The notes beneath the pieces were generated by a model. It was not told the origin of the DNA. It did not search any database and saw only the letters and a list, made by a program, of their open reading frames with translations. 64,000 nt of DNA from NCBI GenBank assembly GCA_028864975.1, contig JAGWLG010000008.1, forward strand, positions 55,884-119,883, read 5' to 3'. Position 1 is the first letter of the stretch. Each line of letters begins with the position of its first letter. Positions 6,970 to 15,558 of this stretch are shown piece by piece. Both the position numbers and the translations under genes were made by a program. This stretch comes from Thermoplasmata archaeon. GTDB taxonomy: Archaea; Thermoplasmatota; Thermoplasmata; Lutacidiplasmatales; UBA184.

Positions 6970-9120
6970 ATGACGGACAATGACCTCGTGAGCTACCCGC
7001 GAACCGGGCGCGATGGTCTCCTCGCGGCAGTTCAGACGCCGCAGTCCCTAGCGGACTATCTCTTCAACCTCGAAGGCTTCATCGCCACTTTCACCGGGGC
7101 CGACCCGACGCCCCATAGCGTCCTCGCCCCCATCACGTTCCTGGAGGGCGTGACCTTTGCTGGAGGGGTGACCTTCAGCGGCGGCGGTGGATTGGTCGGG
7201 TGCGTCCCCATCGACTCCATCTGCCCACCCTCGGGAACTCTGACCGTCAACGGGAACCTGACCGTGACCGGTGCGGAGACCATCGACCTCACGGAGACCG
7301 TTCTCGGGCTCTTGACCGTCAATGTCGCGGCCGGCAACATTGCGGAGTTCCAGGTCGGGGGGGTGACCAAGGCGCACATCGACGCCAACGGGACGTACCA
7401 AGCCGGTGGCTCCAGCGGCTACGGGCTCTCCGGCATCAGCATCGACGCCGGTGTTGTGTCGTACAACGTCACGCTTCAGGATGGGTCCACGGTCCGCTTC
7501 ACCAGTGAACTTGTCGCGGGGTACACCGCCGGAGCCGCCGAGGTGTGGACCCTGGCGACGCAGAACGTCGGGTTCCCGCTTGCGACGCTGTACGGCGGCG
7601 CCGCCACGGCCGGAACCATCCAGCTTTGGGGCCGGGCCGGGACGGACTACGCCGCTATCAACATCCTCGGCGGACTCGGGGGAGCCTTCCAGGCTATCGC
7701 TGACCCCAGCGGGGACTCCGTGTACTACGCCTACTCCTACCTGCGCGGAGGACAGGCAGCGTCACTACCCATCCAGGGGTACAACGGAGCGGCGTTCGTT
7801 ACCGTGGCGACACTGACCCAAGCGGCGACACCGACGTTCGACCTCGCGGCCGGGAGGTTGACCGGGGGATTCAATCTCAATGCGCAGACCCTCACCGGGA
7901 ACGCTATCCTGACAGGGTTCCCCTACGCGCTCTCCGGCACCACCCTCGCCACCGGAGGGACCATCCTCCAGGCGTTCAGCGATGGGGGAGGCGTGCACAT
8001 CATGGATATGCTACTCGCCGGGACGGTCCTCTCGTTCGACAGCAACTCTACCATCCCCATCAGCAAGAACCCCACCTATCAGTTTGGGAAGAACGTAAAT
8101 GTCGTCTTTCCAATCGGTGAGAAGAACCGATTCGCTGTCTTTGGTAGCACCGGTGGCCTCTCGCTCCAAGCAGCGGACTCAACCGACCCGGTCACCCCCA
8201 ATGGTCTCTTCTCGCTCAACAACACCCTCGACGACGGCACCACCGGCGCCGCCACCTTCGCCGGTCTCCTCACCATGTCCGCCGGGGCCAATCTCACCGG
8301 CACCCTCGCCTGGGTCAACGCCCAGACGGTCACCCTGAGCCTCACCGCGCAGACCATCGGGGCTGCGACGCTCACCGTCCCCAACTTCGCGGGGGTCAGT
8401 GACACCTTCGCCTTCCTCACCCTGGCCCAGACCTTTGCCGGCGTCAAGACCTTCAGCGCGACCGCCGCGTTCACCAACGCAAGTCCGTTCTCCATGACCA
8501 ATGCACAGGTCGTGACCGTGACCCTCACCGCCCAGACCGTCGGGGCCTCGACCCTCACCGTCCCGAACTTCGCGGGGGCCTCTGACACCTTCGCGTTCCT
8601 CACCTTGACTCAGACCCTCGCTAACAAGACCCTCGGCGCCGGCACCCTCCTTGGTGTGAGCCTTCTCCCGACCGCCGACAACACCTACCGACTCGGGTCC
8701 GCGGCCTTGCGCATCACGGGTGTCTCGGTCAGCAGCGACTTCTCCGTCTACGCCGCCGCCTCCGACGCCTTCGCCGCCGCCGTGCTCGGTCCCTCCGGAC
8801 TCCTCCTCGGACCGGGAGGCGCCGGTGCTGGTGACACCCACTGGCAGCGGCAGAGCGTTGGGGTCATCGGCGGAGCGCACATCCTTACCTCGGGCGGTGG
8901 CACCGCGCCCACGGCCGTTGTGGTTCCGGCCTCCGGCACCGCCTACACACCCTCCGCGACGCAAAACACCGTCGTCATGTCGTCAGGAGGCGTTGTCAGC
9001 GGCATCGCCATCAACGGCGTCGCCACCGGGCTTACCAGTGGAACCTTCTACCTCAAGGCCAGCGACACCATCACCTGGACGTACACCGGTGCTCCGTCAG
9101 CCGTCCAGATGAACGCTTGA
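6970..9120 (+). CDS. Tail-fibre-like repeat protein 1
   Basis: This 716-aa protein begins with MTDNDLVSYPRTGRDGLL, nearly identical to the start of the gene at 9615. After a head domain of about 150 residues come beta-rich Gly/Thr segments and two repeats of the type TLTVPNFAG.SDTFAFLTL.QT (residues about 426-555). Repeats ending TLANKTL are typical of phage tail fibres and adhesins built as trimeric beta structures. The C-terminal ~150 residues differ from the paralogue and may carry receptor specificity. The start follows 106 nt after the capsid-candidate stop, beyond the terminator. Confidence 0.7.
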   Translation: MTDNDLVSYPRTGRDGLLAAVQTPQSLADYLFNLEGFIATFTGADPTPHSVLAPITFLEGVTFAGGVTFSGGGGLVGCVPIDSICPPSGTLTVNGNLTVTGAETIDLTETVLGLLTVNVAAGNIAEFQVGGVTKAHIDANGTYQAGGSSGYGLSGISIDAGVVSYNVTLQDGSTVRFTSELVAGYTAGAAEVWTLATQNVGFPLATLYGGAATAGTIQLWGRAGTDYAAINILGGLGGAFQAIADPSGDSVYYAYSYLRGGQAASLPIQGYNGAAFVTVATLTQAATPTFDLAAGRLTGGFNLNAQTLTGNAILTGFPYALSGTTLATGGTILQAFSDGGGVHIMDMLLAGTVLSFDSNSTIPISKNPTYQFGKNVNVVFPIGEKNRFAVFGSTGGLSLQAADSTDPVTPNGLFSLNNTLDDGTTGAATFAGLLTMSAGANLTGTLAWVNAQTVTLSLTAQTIGAATLTVPNFAGVSDTFAFLTLAQTFAGVKTFSATAAFTNASPFSMTNAQVVTVTLTAQTVGASTLTVPNFAGASDTFAFLTLTQTLANKTLGAGTLLGVSLLPTADNTYRLGSAALRITGVSVSSDFSVYAAASDAFAAAVLGPSGLLLGPGGAGAGDTHWQRQSVGVIGGAHILTSGGGTAPTAVVVPASGTAYTPSATQNTVVMSSGGVVSGIAINGVATGLTSGTFYLKASDTITWTYTGAPSAVQMNA
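8245..8634 (+). repeat. Fibre repeat block in gene 1
   Basis: This block of about 130 codons contains two repeat units and is nearly the same in sequence as 10632-11021 in the paralogous gene. The identity extends to the DNA level over long stretches, which implies recent duplication or gene conversion. Confidence 0.7.
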
Positions 9121-9135
9121 AAGAGGAGAGGAAAC

Positions 9136-9612
9136 ATGCCGGGATTCCATGGAGTGCGCTGCCGCCGAGCCGCGATTGCCGACGGGGATGGGGTCTTCCT
9201 CTCCCAGCGCCCGCACAGCGCTAGCCTTGTGCTCCCCGCCGAGTTCTCGAACACCAACCATCTGTGGCTTGTGACCCAGGCGTCCGTGGTCACCGCGCCG
9301 GAAGGACCCCGGGTCGTGGCCCAGAAGAACTACTGGTTCGATTCCATGAACGAGGCCGACCAGGCGTTCGTGGGACTCGCCGCGGACCTGGGACACTCGC
9401 TCCAGATGGCCCGGCACCCGTCGGACCTCCGGGTCCATCAGACCGGCACCCCGCCCACGGGCGCGTCGCCGCCGCGGCCGGTCTTCGGCTCTCCACCCTC
9501 ACCGTCCCCGGCTGCACCGGCCCCCGCGCAACCCGCGCCCGATGTGCCCGCGGCGGATGACACTCCCGAGCCCCCCACGAAGAAAGCACCCACCAAGAAG
9601 AAGAGGAACTGA
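9136..9612 (+). CDS. Unknown protein between the two fibre genes
   Basis: This 158-aa protein starts after GAGGAGAGGAAAC. It has a globular N-terminal ~95 residues (beta-rich) and a Pro/Ala-rich, Lys-rich tail ending in KKAPTKKKRN. Flanked by two paralogous fibre genes, it may be a fibre-associated or capping protein. No family was recognised. Confidence 0.6.
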   Translation: MPGFHGVRCRRAAIADGDGVFLSQRPHSASLVLPAEFSNTNHLWLVTQASVVTAPEGPRVVAQKNYWFDSMNEADQAFVGLAADLGHSLQMARHPSDLRVHQTGTPPTGASPPRPVFGSPPSPSPAAPAPAQPAPDVPAADDTPEPPTKKAPTKKKRN

Positions 9613-9614
9613 AC

Positions 9615-11510
9615 ATGACCGACAACGACCTCGTGAGCTATCCACGGACCGGACGCGACGCACTCCTCACCGCGGCCCAGAGCCCTGCGGCCCTCGCGGA
9701 CTACCTCTTCAATCTAGAGGGGTTCATCGCGACGTTCACGGGCGCCGAACCCACCCCGCACACCGTCCTGGCCCCGATGACCTTCGAGCAAACGGTCACA
9801 TTCCAGGCCACCACCGTCATGTCCGGTGGCGCGGTCATCGCCGGGGACGAGAGCATCACCGGGAACCTCACCGTGGGTGGGAACCTGACCGTCGTCGGGA
9901 CCGAGACCATCGACCAGACCGAGACGCTGCTCGGGCTCCTGACCGTCAACGTCGCCGCGGGGAACATCGCGGTGTTCCAGGTCGGCGGGGTCACGAAGGC
10001 CCACATCGACGCGACGGGGGCCTACACCGTCGGCGCCAGCACCACCTACGCGGATGGGAGCATCACGACGACCGGGACGCTTCTCGCCACCAACGCGACG
10101 CTCCAATCTCTGAGTGGCACCACCCTCCTCGCCGGCGGGGTCATACTACAGTCGTTCAGTGATGGAGGCGGGGTCGCAGTGCTAAGGGGGTCGAACAGAG
10201 GGAGCGAGCTTCAAGTGGACCCATTGGGAGCGTTCGCGGGCGGCATCTTGGTTGGCCCTGTCACTCCCGGCGCCTGGGGCGGATTCTACACTACGTTCAA
10301 CACCCTGGATGACGGCGCGACCGGCGCCGCCACCTTTGCCGGGCTCGTGACCGGAGCCTCGTCCTTCCACGCGCTCAACGGCACCACCCTCGCCACCGGA
10401 GGGACCATCCTCCAGGCGTTCAGCGACGGGGGAGGGATTACCGTCGTCTCGTCTGGCGCGTCGCATCAGCTTCAGATTGACCCGAATGGCTCGTTCGGAA
10501 TCACTGTCATCGGCCACAAGACGACTTTGTTGTTGGCAGGGACGGCCTTCACCGTGCAGAATGACCTACTGCTCGTCAAGACGACCGGGGAGGTGGACAC
10601 TTCTAACAACCTCCTCGACGACGGCGCCACCGGCGCCGCGACCATCAGCGGCCTCCTCACGATGTCCGCGGGCGCGCATCTCACCGGCACCCTCGCTTGG
10701 GTCAACGCCCAGACGGTCACCCTGAGTCTCACCGCGCAGACCATCGGCGCTGCGACCTTGACCGTCCCGAACTTCGCGGGAGTCAGTGATACCTTTGCCT
10801 TCCTGACCTTGGCCCAGACCTTTGCAGGTGTCAAGACCTTCAGCGCCACCGCCTCGTTCACCAACGCGAGCCCGTTCTCGATGACGAACGCTCAGGTGGT
10901 CACCGTCGCGCTCACCGCCCAGACCGTCGGGGCTGCCACGCTCACCGTCCCCAACTTCGCGGGGGCGAGTGATACGTTCGCGTTCCTCACCCTGGCTCAG
11001 ACCCTGGTGAACAAGACTCTCACGACACCGACCATCAATGGGGCCACGCTCTCTGGCACGCTTGCCGGAGCGGCCACCTTCTCCGGCGTGCTCACCCTCT
11101 CGGCCACCACCGCGTTCACCAACGCGAGCCCGTTCTCGATGACCAACGCGCAGGTCGTGACCGTGACTCTGACCGCGCAGACCGTCGGCGCTGCGACGCT
11201 CACCGTCCCGAACTTCGCGGGCGCGAGCGACACCTTCGCCTTCGTGACTTTGGCCCAGACCCTCGCCAACAAGACCCTCGCGTCGCCAGTGTTCTCCGGC
11301 GATGCGACGTACGACCGGTCGCTGGTCTACGGTGGTCCGGCACTGGCGGGAGCCGGAACCTCGGGAACGCTGGAGGCTGCGACCAAGGCCGGGGCCCCCG
11401 TCGATGCGGACTTCGCTGTCCCACACGACGGCATGATTGTTGGGGACACGACGGACTCCAAAATCTACATCCGCCTCAGCGGAGCGTGGAAGAGCGTCGC
11501 GGTGGCGTGA
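9615..11510 (+). CDS. Tail-fibre-like repeat protein 2
   Basis: This 631-aa protein is a paralogue of the 6970 product: same N-terminus (MTDNDLVSYPRTGRDALL), same ETID..ETLLGLLTVNVAAGNIA block and the same repeat family. It has three repeat units of the SPFSMTNAQVVTV...TLTVPNFAGASDTFAF type where protein 1 has two, plus LNGTTLATGGTILQAFSDGGG motifs. The C-terminal ~75 residues (GGPALAGAGTSGTLEAATKA...) are unrelated to protein 1. That fits two fibres with a shared base and different tips. Confidence 0.7.
   Translation: MTDNDLVSYPRTGRDALLTAAQSPAALADYLFNLEGFIATFTGAEPTPHTVLAPMTFEQTVTFQATTVMSGGAVIAGDESITGNLTVGGNLTVVGTETIDQTETLLGLLTVNVAAGNIAVFQVGGVTKAHIDATGAYTVGASTTYADGSITTTGTLLATNATLQSLSGTTLLAGGVILQSFSDGGGVAVLRGSNRGSELQVDPLGAFAGGILVGPVTPGAWGGFYTTFNTLDDGATGAATFAGLVTGASSFHALNGTTLATGGTILQAFSDGGGITVVSSGASHQLQIDPNGSFGITVIGHKTTLLLAGTAFTVQNDLLLVKTTGEVDTSNNLLDDGATGAATISGLLTMSAGAHLTGTLAWVNAQTVTLSLTAQTIGAATLTVPNFAGVSDTFAFLTLAQTFAGVKTFSATASFTNASPFSMTNAQVVTVALTAQTVGAATLTVPNFAGASDTFAFLTLAQTLVNKTLTTPTINGATLSGTLAGAATFSGVLTLSATTAFTNASPFSMTNAQVVTVTLTAQTVGAATLTVPNFAGASDTFAFVTLAQTLANKTLASPVFSGDATYDRSLVYGGPALAGAGTSGTLEAATKAGAPVDADFAVPHDGMIVGDTTDSKIYIRLSGAWKSVAVA
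10632..11279 (+). repeat. Fibre repeat block in gene 2
   Basis: Two units (10632-11021) match gene 1 at 8245-8634; a third unit at 11076-11279 repeats the second. Direct repeats of about 180-200 bp at high identity could allow unit gain or loss. Confidence 0.7.
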
Positions 11511-11710
11511 GCCGGGTGAGTACCATGGGCAGCCCACCACCTCCTCCTCCCTCCGCCACGACCTCTACGACGGAGGAGGCCGGGCCGGCCCCGCTCGCCT
11601 TCGTACCCGCCCTCGCGCCCCCGTCGCCCCGAGGAAGCCGCACGGTGCGCCGGGCCGGAGAAGGGGGCCCGGTCGTGCGACGATGGAGGGTGGGCGAGCG
11701 TGGTCGGTGA
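11507..11710 (+). CDS. Small Pro-rich basic protein
   Basis: GTG 11507 overlaps the fibre stop in a GTGA junction; ATG 11525 is an in-frame alternative. The 67-aa product is Pro/Ser-rich, then Arg-rich, and has no recognised family. Low complexity makes coding status less sure than for its neighbours, though the 11-nt overlap with the next gene supports it. Confidence 0.4.
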   Translation: MSRVSTMGSPPPPPPSATTSTTEEAGPAPLAFVPALAPPSPRGSRTVRRAGEGGPVVRRWRVGERGR

Positions 11711-12041
11711 ACTCATCCCCCACCTCGGCATCTTGAAGGAGGAGCACCGGCGCCGCCTCCACATGGCCGGGGACGACGCGGTGTGCTACCTCGTCGTCCC
11801 GGGATGGCTCGCCGCTTTCGGGGTCATGGGAAGCGCCGCCAACAGCGTCCTCGTGGACCGCGGAGCCCTCCCTCAGCGCCAGCAGGTACCCGAACGCCTT
11901 TGGACGAACCGGGACCCCTCTTCGCGCATCGCGCGCTGCATCGCCTGGCAACCCCCCGAGGACCCGGACCGGACACCTCTAGAGGGAGCTAACTACGACC
12001 GGAAGCCTCTCCTCTCCTTCCGCCACCGGAGCCGGCCATGA
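11700..12041 (+). CDS. Unknown 113-aa protein
   Basis: This gene starts with GTG 11700 and overlaps both neighbours. The N-terminal half (VGELIPHLGILKEEHRRRLHMAGDDAVCYLVVPGW) reads as a helix-strand mix; the rest is basic. No family was recognised. Confidence 0.5.
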   Translation: MVGELIPHLGILKEEHRRRLHMAGDDAVCYLVVPGWLAAFGVMGSAANSVLVDRGALPQRQQVPERLWTNRDPSSRIARCIAWQPPEDPDRTPLEGANYDRKPLLSFRHRSRP

Positions 12042-12229
12042 GCCGGGTCACGTTCCGGGATGGAGAGGTCCTGGAGACCGGGCGCAGCCGTGTCCGCGGT
12101 TTTCTCCGAGGTCCGCTCACCCTCGACCGCGCGATTTCGCGCCAGGAAGAGCATGTCCAGGCCCGCCGGCGCATCGTCGAAGCCCTCTTCCCCCGGAGAC
12201 CTGTCCCACCGGAAGGGAGGCGCCCATGA
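12038..12229 (+). CDS. Small basic protein
   Basis: This 63-aa product is coupled by ATGA to the previous gene and by ATGA to the next. It is Arg-rich with a helical middle (DRAISRQEEHVQARRRIVEAL). No family was recognised. Confidence 0.5.
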   Translation: MSRVTFRDGEVLETGRSRVRGFLRGPLTLDRAISRQEEHVQARRRIVEALFPRRPVPPEGRRP

Positions 12230-12411
12230 GCCACCGGATGGGTACGCGCAGCGCGGAGCCCATTGGCGGACCCCAGGCCCGGGCCGTCAGCATGGCCCAG
12301 CAATCGTTTCGCAACCTCTTCGACCAGCGCGAGAAGATGGCGGAGGAGCGCAGGGTTCAAGTGGACCAGTTCCTCTCACGTATCCAGGACGTCGTGCGCA
12401 GGAGGAAGTGA
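12226..12411 (+). CDS. Small helical protein
   Basis: This 61-aa protein has ATGA overlap with the previous gene. Residues 20-61 form a predicted charged helix ending in VRRRK. No family was recognised. Confidence 0.55.
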   Translation: MSHRMGTRSAEPIGGPQARAVSMAQQSFRNLFDQREKMAEERRVQVDQFLSRIQDVVRRRK

Positions 12412-12418
12412 GAGAATC

Positions 12419-12583
12419 ATGCCGCTGCTGCTCCGCATCATCAACGCCGCGAGAGAGACCCACGCGACGAACGTCGCCGCGCGCAAGGCGTCCACCGACA
12501 AGGCCGTCGAACGGGGGAACGTCGTCGCTGACCGCACCACGGAAGTGGTCACCCGACCGCTCACCCGCGCCGGGGTCCGGTAG
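12419..12583 (+). CDS. Small protein, 54 aa
   Basis: ATG 12419 follows GGAGGAAGTGAGAGAATC. The product (MPLLLRIINAARETHATN...) is a single amphipathic helix with a basic end. The frame is open upstream, but the ribosome site and spacing to the previous stop select this start. Confidence 0.45.
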   Translation: MPLLLRIINAARETHATNVAARKASTDKAVERGNVVADRTTEVVTRPLTRAGVR

Positions 12584-12602
12584 AGGAAGGAGGAGAAGGA
12601 CA

Positions 12603-13508
12603 ATGGCCGGGAGCGCGTTCGGGGAAATCCAGGGAGAGTTCGCCACGACCGACGAGCGGCAGCGTCAGCGCGCCGCGCAGCGCGAGCAGGACCTCCGCCA
12701 GATGGCCCAGAACCTCCGGCGTCGGGCCGGGGTAGTAGAGCTTGGGGTGCTGCAACAGGGCCATGTCGTTGTCAGCGCCGCTGACCGCGCATACAGCGAG
12801 CAACTCCGCTCCCGCGCTCAGGCCCTCGACCAGCGCGCGGACGAAATCCAGCGCCGCGGTACCCTCTACCAGCCCGGAGAGTTCCTCCCCTCCGCCCAGG
12901 GCTTCGCCTACGGGGAAGAGCAGGAGCAGCGCGCCCGGCACCTCCCCTACACCGCCGCGAACCGGTGGGTGACCCGGGGAGAGGAACTCGGGCGCGGGTT
13001 CGCCTCCGGGACCGGGCTCGCGCAGCCTCCTCGCCGGCCGGGCCGGCCCAAGGTCTCCGACCACGACGTCTCCATCTGCCAGGGGGCCGTCGGTAGCTAC
13101 AACGTCACCGACCACGCTTACCTCCTCGTCGCCGACCTCTCCGACGTCCGGAACGAGCTACGCGAGGCCGAACGCCTGCGCGCCCACTTCCCCAAGGTTC
13201 CCCGGTCCTCCGAGTGCGCGGAGCAGCGCGCCGCGAACCAGTTCTCCCGTTCCTTCGGCACTGTCGGCCTCATCGGGGAGGACCTGGAACTCCTCACGCT
13301 CTGGGTACCCCGGAACGACATCGACCGGGTCAACTCCAAGCTGGGGCAACTGGAGGTGGACCTGCGCTCGGTCCCGGAGGGCGAACTCCCCACGCTCACC
13401 GGAGCGGACATCCTGATGGACCGGGCCCAGGAAATCCGGGGCATGGTGGACATGGCCGTCTCCCGCGGCATCGCCAACTGCATCGCGTCCAGCATGGGAG
13501 GTGGATAG
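12603..13508 (+). CDS. Helical-bundle paralogue A (long form)
   Basis: This 301-aa protein starts at ATG 12603 after GGAAGGAGGAGAAGGAC. The N-terminal ~150 residues are a Gln/Arg-rich coiled coil. The rest carries the domain shared with 13501 and 14292: an opening V..CQGAVGSY motif near residue 155 and a closing SRGIANCIASSM at the very end. Function is unknown. Three or four adjacent paralogues suggest a multi-subunit virion or tail component. Confidence 0.6.
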   Translation: MAGSAFGEIQGEFATTDERQRQRAAQREQDLRQMAQNLRRRAGVVELGVLQQGHVVVSAADRAYSEQLRSRAQALDQRADEIQRRGTLYQPGEFLPSAQGFAYGEEQEQRARHLPYTAANRWVTRGEELGRGFASGTGLAQPPRRPGRPKVSDHDVSICQGAVGSYNVTDHAYLLVADLSDVRNELREAERLRAHFPKVPRSSECAEQRAANQFSRSFGTVGLIGEDLELLTLWVPRNDIDRVNSKLGQLEVDLRSVPEGELPTLTGADILMDRAQEIRGMVDMAVSRGIANCIASSMGGG

Positions 13509-13995
13509 GGTGGTGCAGATTCCATCCCGGACCTCGGTCCTCGCCAATCAGGTCGAGACCTGCCAGAGAGCCCTCGGTGACTACGACGCCATCCTCCGAT
13601 TCGACCGGTTGCGCGTTGACCTCAACCGGGCCGCGTCGTTCCTACGCGATTTTCACGAGGCGGAGGCGCCCGGATTTTCAGAGCCGGCCATACGGTTCTT
13701 GAATGAGGCTAATGTCGCCTTGGACCGGGCCATGCACGAAGCGGACCTGGCGGATGGGTCGCTGGCACCCTTCTACGACATTTTCGACACCCCGGAAGTC
13801 AACGAGGCCAGGGCGGGTGTCCATCGTATCCGTGACGCCCTTCGTGACCTCCCGTTGCCGTCCGTCGAGACTCCTGCCGCAGCGTCCAGGGTCGGCGAAC
13901 TCACTAGCGCTGCCGGCCGGGTCGAGGACCTGGTCAAGTCCCTCACCTCCCGCGCCATCGCCACCTGCCTCGCACGGTCCATGGAGGCCCCATGA
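13501..13995 (+). CDS. Helical-bundle paralogue B
   Basis: This 164-aa protein starts with GTG 13501 inside the previous gene's last codons. It opens with VETCQRALGDY and closes with SRAIATCLARSM, the two signatures of this local family; in between it is all-helical. No outside family was recognised. Confidence 0.6.
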   Translation: MDRVVQIPSRTSVLANQVETCQRALGDYDAILRFDRLRVDLNRAASFLRDFHEAEAPGFSEPAIRFLNEANVALDRAMHEADLADGSLAPFYDIFDTPEVNEARAGVHRIRDALRDLPLPSVETPAAASRVGELTSAAGRVEDLVKSLTSRAIATCLARSMEAP

Positions 13996-14273
13996 GCTAC
14001 CCACGAGCACGGATGTACCAACAGCCACCGGCGCCAGCGCTTTCGAGAGAAATGACCCCCGAGGAGTTCTGTGAGGCCCTCGAACTGACCCTCTCCGAAA
14101 CCGTTCCGGAGAGACAGGTGCGGGGAGCGGTACAGGCGTGCCGAACGACCTTCGACGGCCTGGCCGCGGCGGCAGAGGTCACCGCCGAGCACGAGATGGG
14201 TGGGCGACGCGCTCCAACGGTGGAGCCCTTCGTCGGGTTCAAGGTTGCGACCCGTCGTCAACTGCCTCGCTAG
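13992..14273 (+). CDS. Helical-bundle paralogue C, apparently frameshifted
   Basis: The open frame gives 93 aa ending ...KVATRRQLPR. Read in the +1 frame, however, the last bases (14254-14292) encode VVNCLARSIEGS, the family's C-terminal signature. In that frame the stop TGA (14290-14292) overlaps the next ATG as TGATG, the junction type used elsewhere here. The gene therefore looks like a shortened family member broken near its 3' end by an indel, or read by frameshifting, or affected by a sequencing error. The start ATG overlaps the previous stop (ATGA). Confidence 0.5.
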   Translation: MSYPRARMYQQPPAPALSREMTPEEFCEALELTLSETVPERQVRGAVQACRTTFDGLAAAAEVTAEHEMGGRRAPTVEPFVGFKVATRRQLPR

Positions 14274-14291
14274 GTCCATCGAGGGAAGCTG

Positions 14292-14798
14292 ATGCCGGTT
14301 ACCGTTCTCCCCTTGCTGGACCGCCGGGTTCAGCACTGCCTCTACGACGTCGGGGTCTACGGGACCCTTCCCAAGGCCCACGAACTCCACGAGAACGTGC
14401 GCCTGCTCTACGGCGCCGTGGCTCTGCGCGAGAACCTGCCTTCCAACTACCCGGAGCGCCCGAACATCGACGAACGGGTCGAGGTCTTCCGCCTCGTCGC
14501 CGATGCCGACGCCGAGTCCCTCGCCCGGCTGGTCTCCTCCCTCGTCGGCAACGCGCCCCTCAAGGACGTGGACTCCATCCGGAACGAGCTAGGGTCCCTT
14601 GAGGAGATGCTCCACACCCTCCGTGGTCCTCGCATCACGCAGGCCCAGGCCAGTGAGTTCGCACGGATGTCCGAGGACATCCAGCGCCGGGTGGACCGGG
14701 CCACGAGCGCCGGCATCGCCCGGTGCCTCGCGCGCACGTTCGAGCAGGAGCAGCAACTCCCACCGGAGATTCGCGCTGCTGCGGCTGGGGGAGGCTGA
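14292..14798 (+). CDS. Helical-bundle paralogue D
   Basis: This 168-aa protein has an opening signature VQHCLYDVGVY and a closing SAGIARCLARTF at about residue 150, followed by a Gln/Ala/Gly tail. It is all-helical. ATG 14292 overlaps the stop of the restored frame of paralogue C. Confidence 0.6.
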   Translation: MPVTVLPLLDRRVQHCLYDVGVYGTLPKAHELHENVRLLYGAVALRENLPSNYPERPNIDERVEVFRLVADADAESLARLVSSLVGNAPLKDVDSIRNELGSLEEMLHTLRGPRITQAQASEFARMSEDIQRRVDRATSAGIARCLARTFEQEQQLPPEIRAAAAGGG

Positions 14799-14802
14799 AA
14801 CC

Positions 14803-15255
14803 ATGCTCGCTCAACCTGCCTCCCGCCGACAGACCGCCATCCTCCTCTGCCGGGCCCTCGCCGTCAACCTCGCCGAGAACACCCACGCCCTCGAAAAGCT
14901 GGAGAAGGAGTTCTACACCGAAGCCCGACGCGCCGAGCGCAAGAACCCCAAGGAACCGGACTACCTCCGGGCCCTCCGGGACACTGTGAAGCGCGACGAG
15001 CAGGCCGTCGAACTCTGCGAGTCACTCAAGGCGTCGTTCCCGGTGCCCCCCAGCCGCGCTACGTTCCTACCCACCACCCGGGAGAACCCCTTCCGCGGGG
15101 GAATCGTTCCCGCGGGCACCCGCGTCGCCGAGGAGAACCCCTTCGACCCCGCGGACTGGGCCGTATTCCCCCAGGAGCCTCCTCGTGAGTGCCCCCCGGG
15201 CTCCGCCTGCTCACTCCGGCCCCTGGTGCAGCGACGGAGGGTCGTCTTCGTCTGA
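14803..15255 (+). CDS. Unknown helical protein
   Basis: This 150-aa protein has a charged coiled-coil-like segment at residues 20-80 (ENTHALEKLEKEFYTEARRAE) and a Pro-rich C-terminus. TAILLCRALAVNL and ELCESLKASF resemble the Cys-containing helices of the neighbouring paralogues, so a distant relation is possible. It overlaps the next gene as TGATG. Confidence 0.55.
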   Translation: MLAQPASRRQTAILLCRALAVNLAENTHALEKLEKEFYTEARRAERKNPKEPDYLRALRDTVKRDEQAVELCESLKASFPVPPSRATFLPTTRENPFRGGIVPAGTRVAEENPFDPADWAVFPQEPPRECPPGSACSLRPLVQRRRVVFV

Positions 15256-15539
15256 TGAAGTGGAACCCGCTGGACCCGGCACTGAACTTCGCCATCGAGC
15301 ATGCCGCCATCGGCTTCGGGTACCTCGTCGCCATCTACGTCGTCCTCCTTCACATCGGACTCTTCTGGTTCCTCCTCGCCCTCGCCATCTTCGTCACCGT
15401 CATCGTCACCAAGGAAACGTACTGGGACCCCCGGCATGAGAAGAACCCACCCCAGCCCTTCCTCTGGATGGGCGCGCGGGACCTCTTCTTCTACGCCGTC
15501 GGACTCCTGCTCGCGGCGCCCATCGTCCTTTTCCACTAG
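15255..15539 (+). CDS. Membrane protein, three predicted TM segments
   Basis: This 94-aa protein has hydrophobic helices at about residues 18-33, 35-49 and 76-93. ATG 15255 overlaps the previous stop in a TGATG junction. It could be holin-like or an envelope protein, but there is no family evidence for either. Confidence 0.55.
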   Translation: MKWNPLDPALNFAIEHAAIGFGYLVAIYVVLLHIGLFWFLLALAIFVTVIVTKETYWDPRHEKNPPQPFLWMGARDLFFYAVGLLLAAPIVLFH

Positions 15540-15558
15540 CCGGATTCCCGGGGACCCC

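Noticed and set aside
8179..8964. Minus-strand Gly/Glu/Arg-rich frame under the fibre gene
   Set aside because: It is a codon-bias shadow of the repeat region; similar frames appear opposite both fibre genes.
12060..12602. Long upstream extension of the 12603 gene
   Set aside because: The extension overlaps three small genes with their own junctions and is low-complexity; GGAAGGAGGAG marks ATG 12603.
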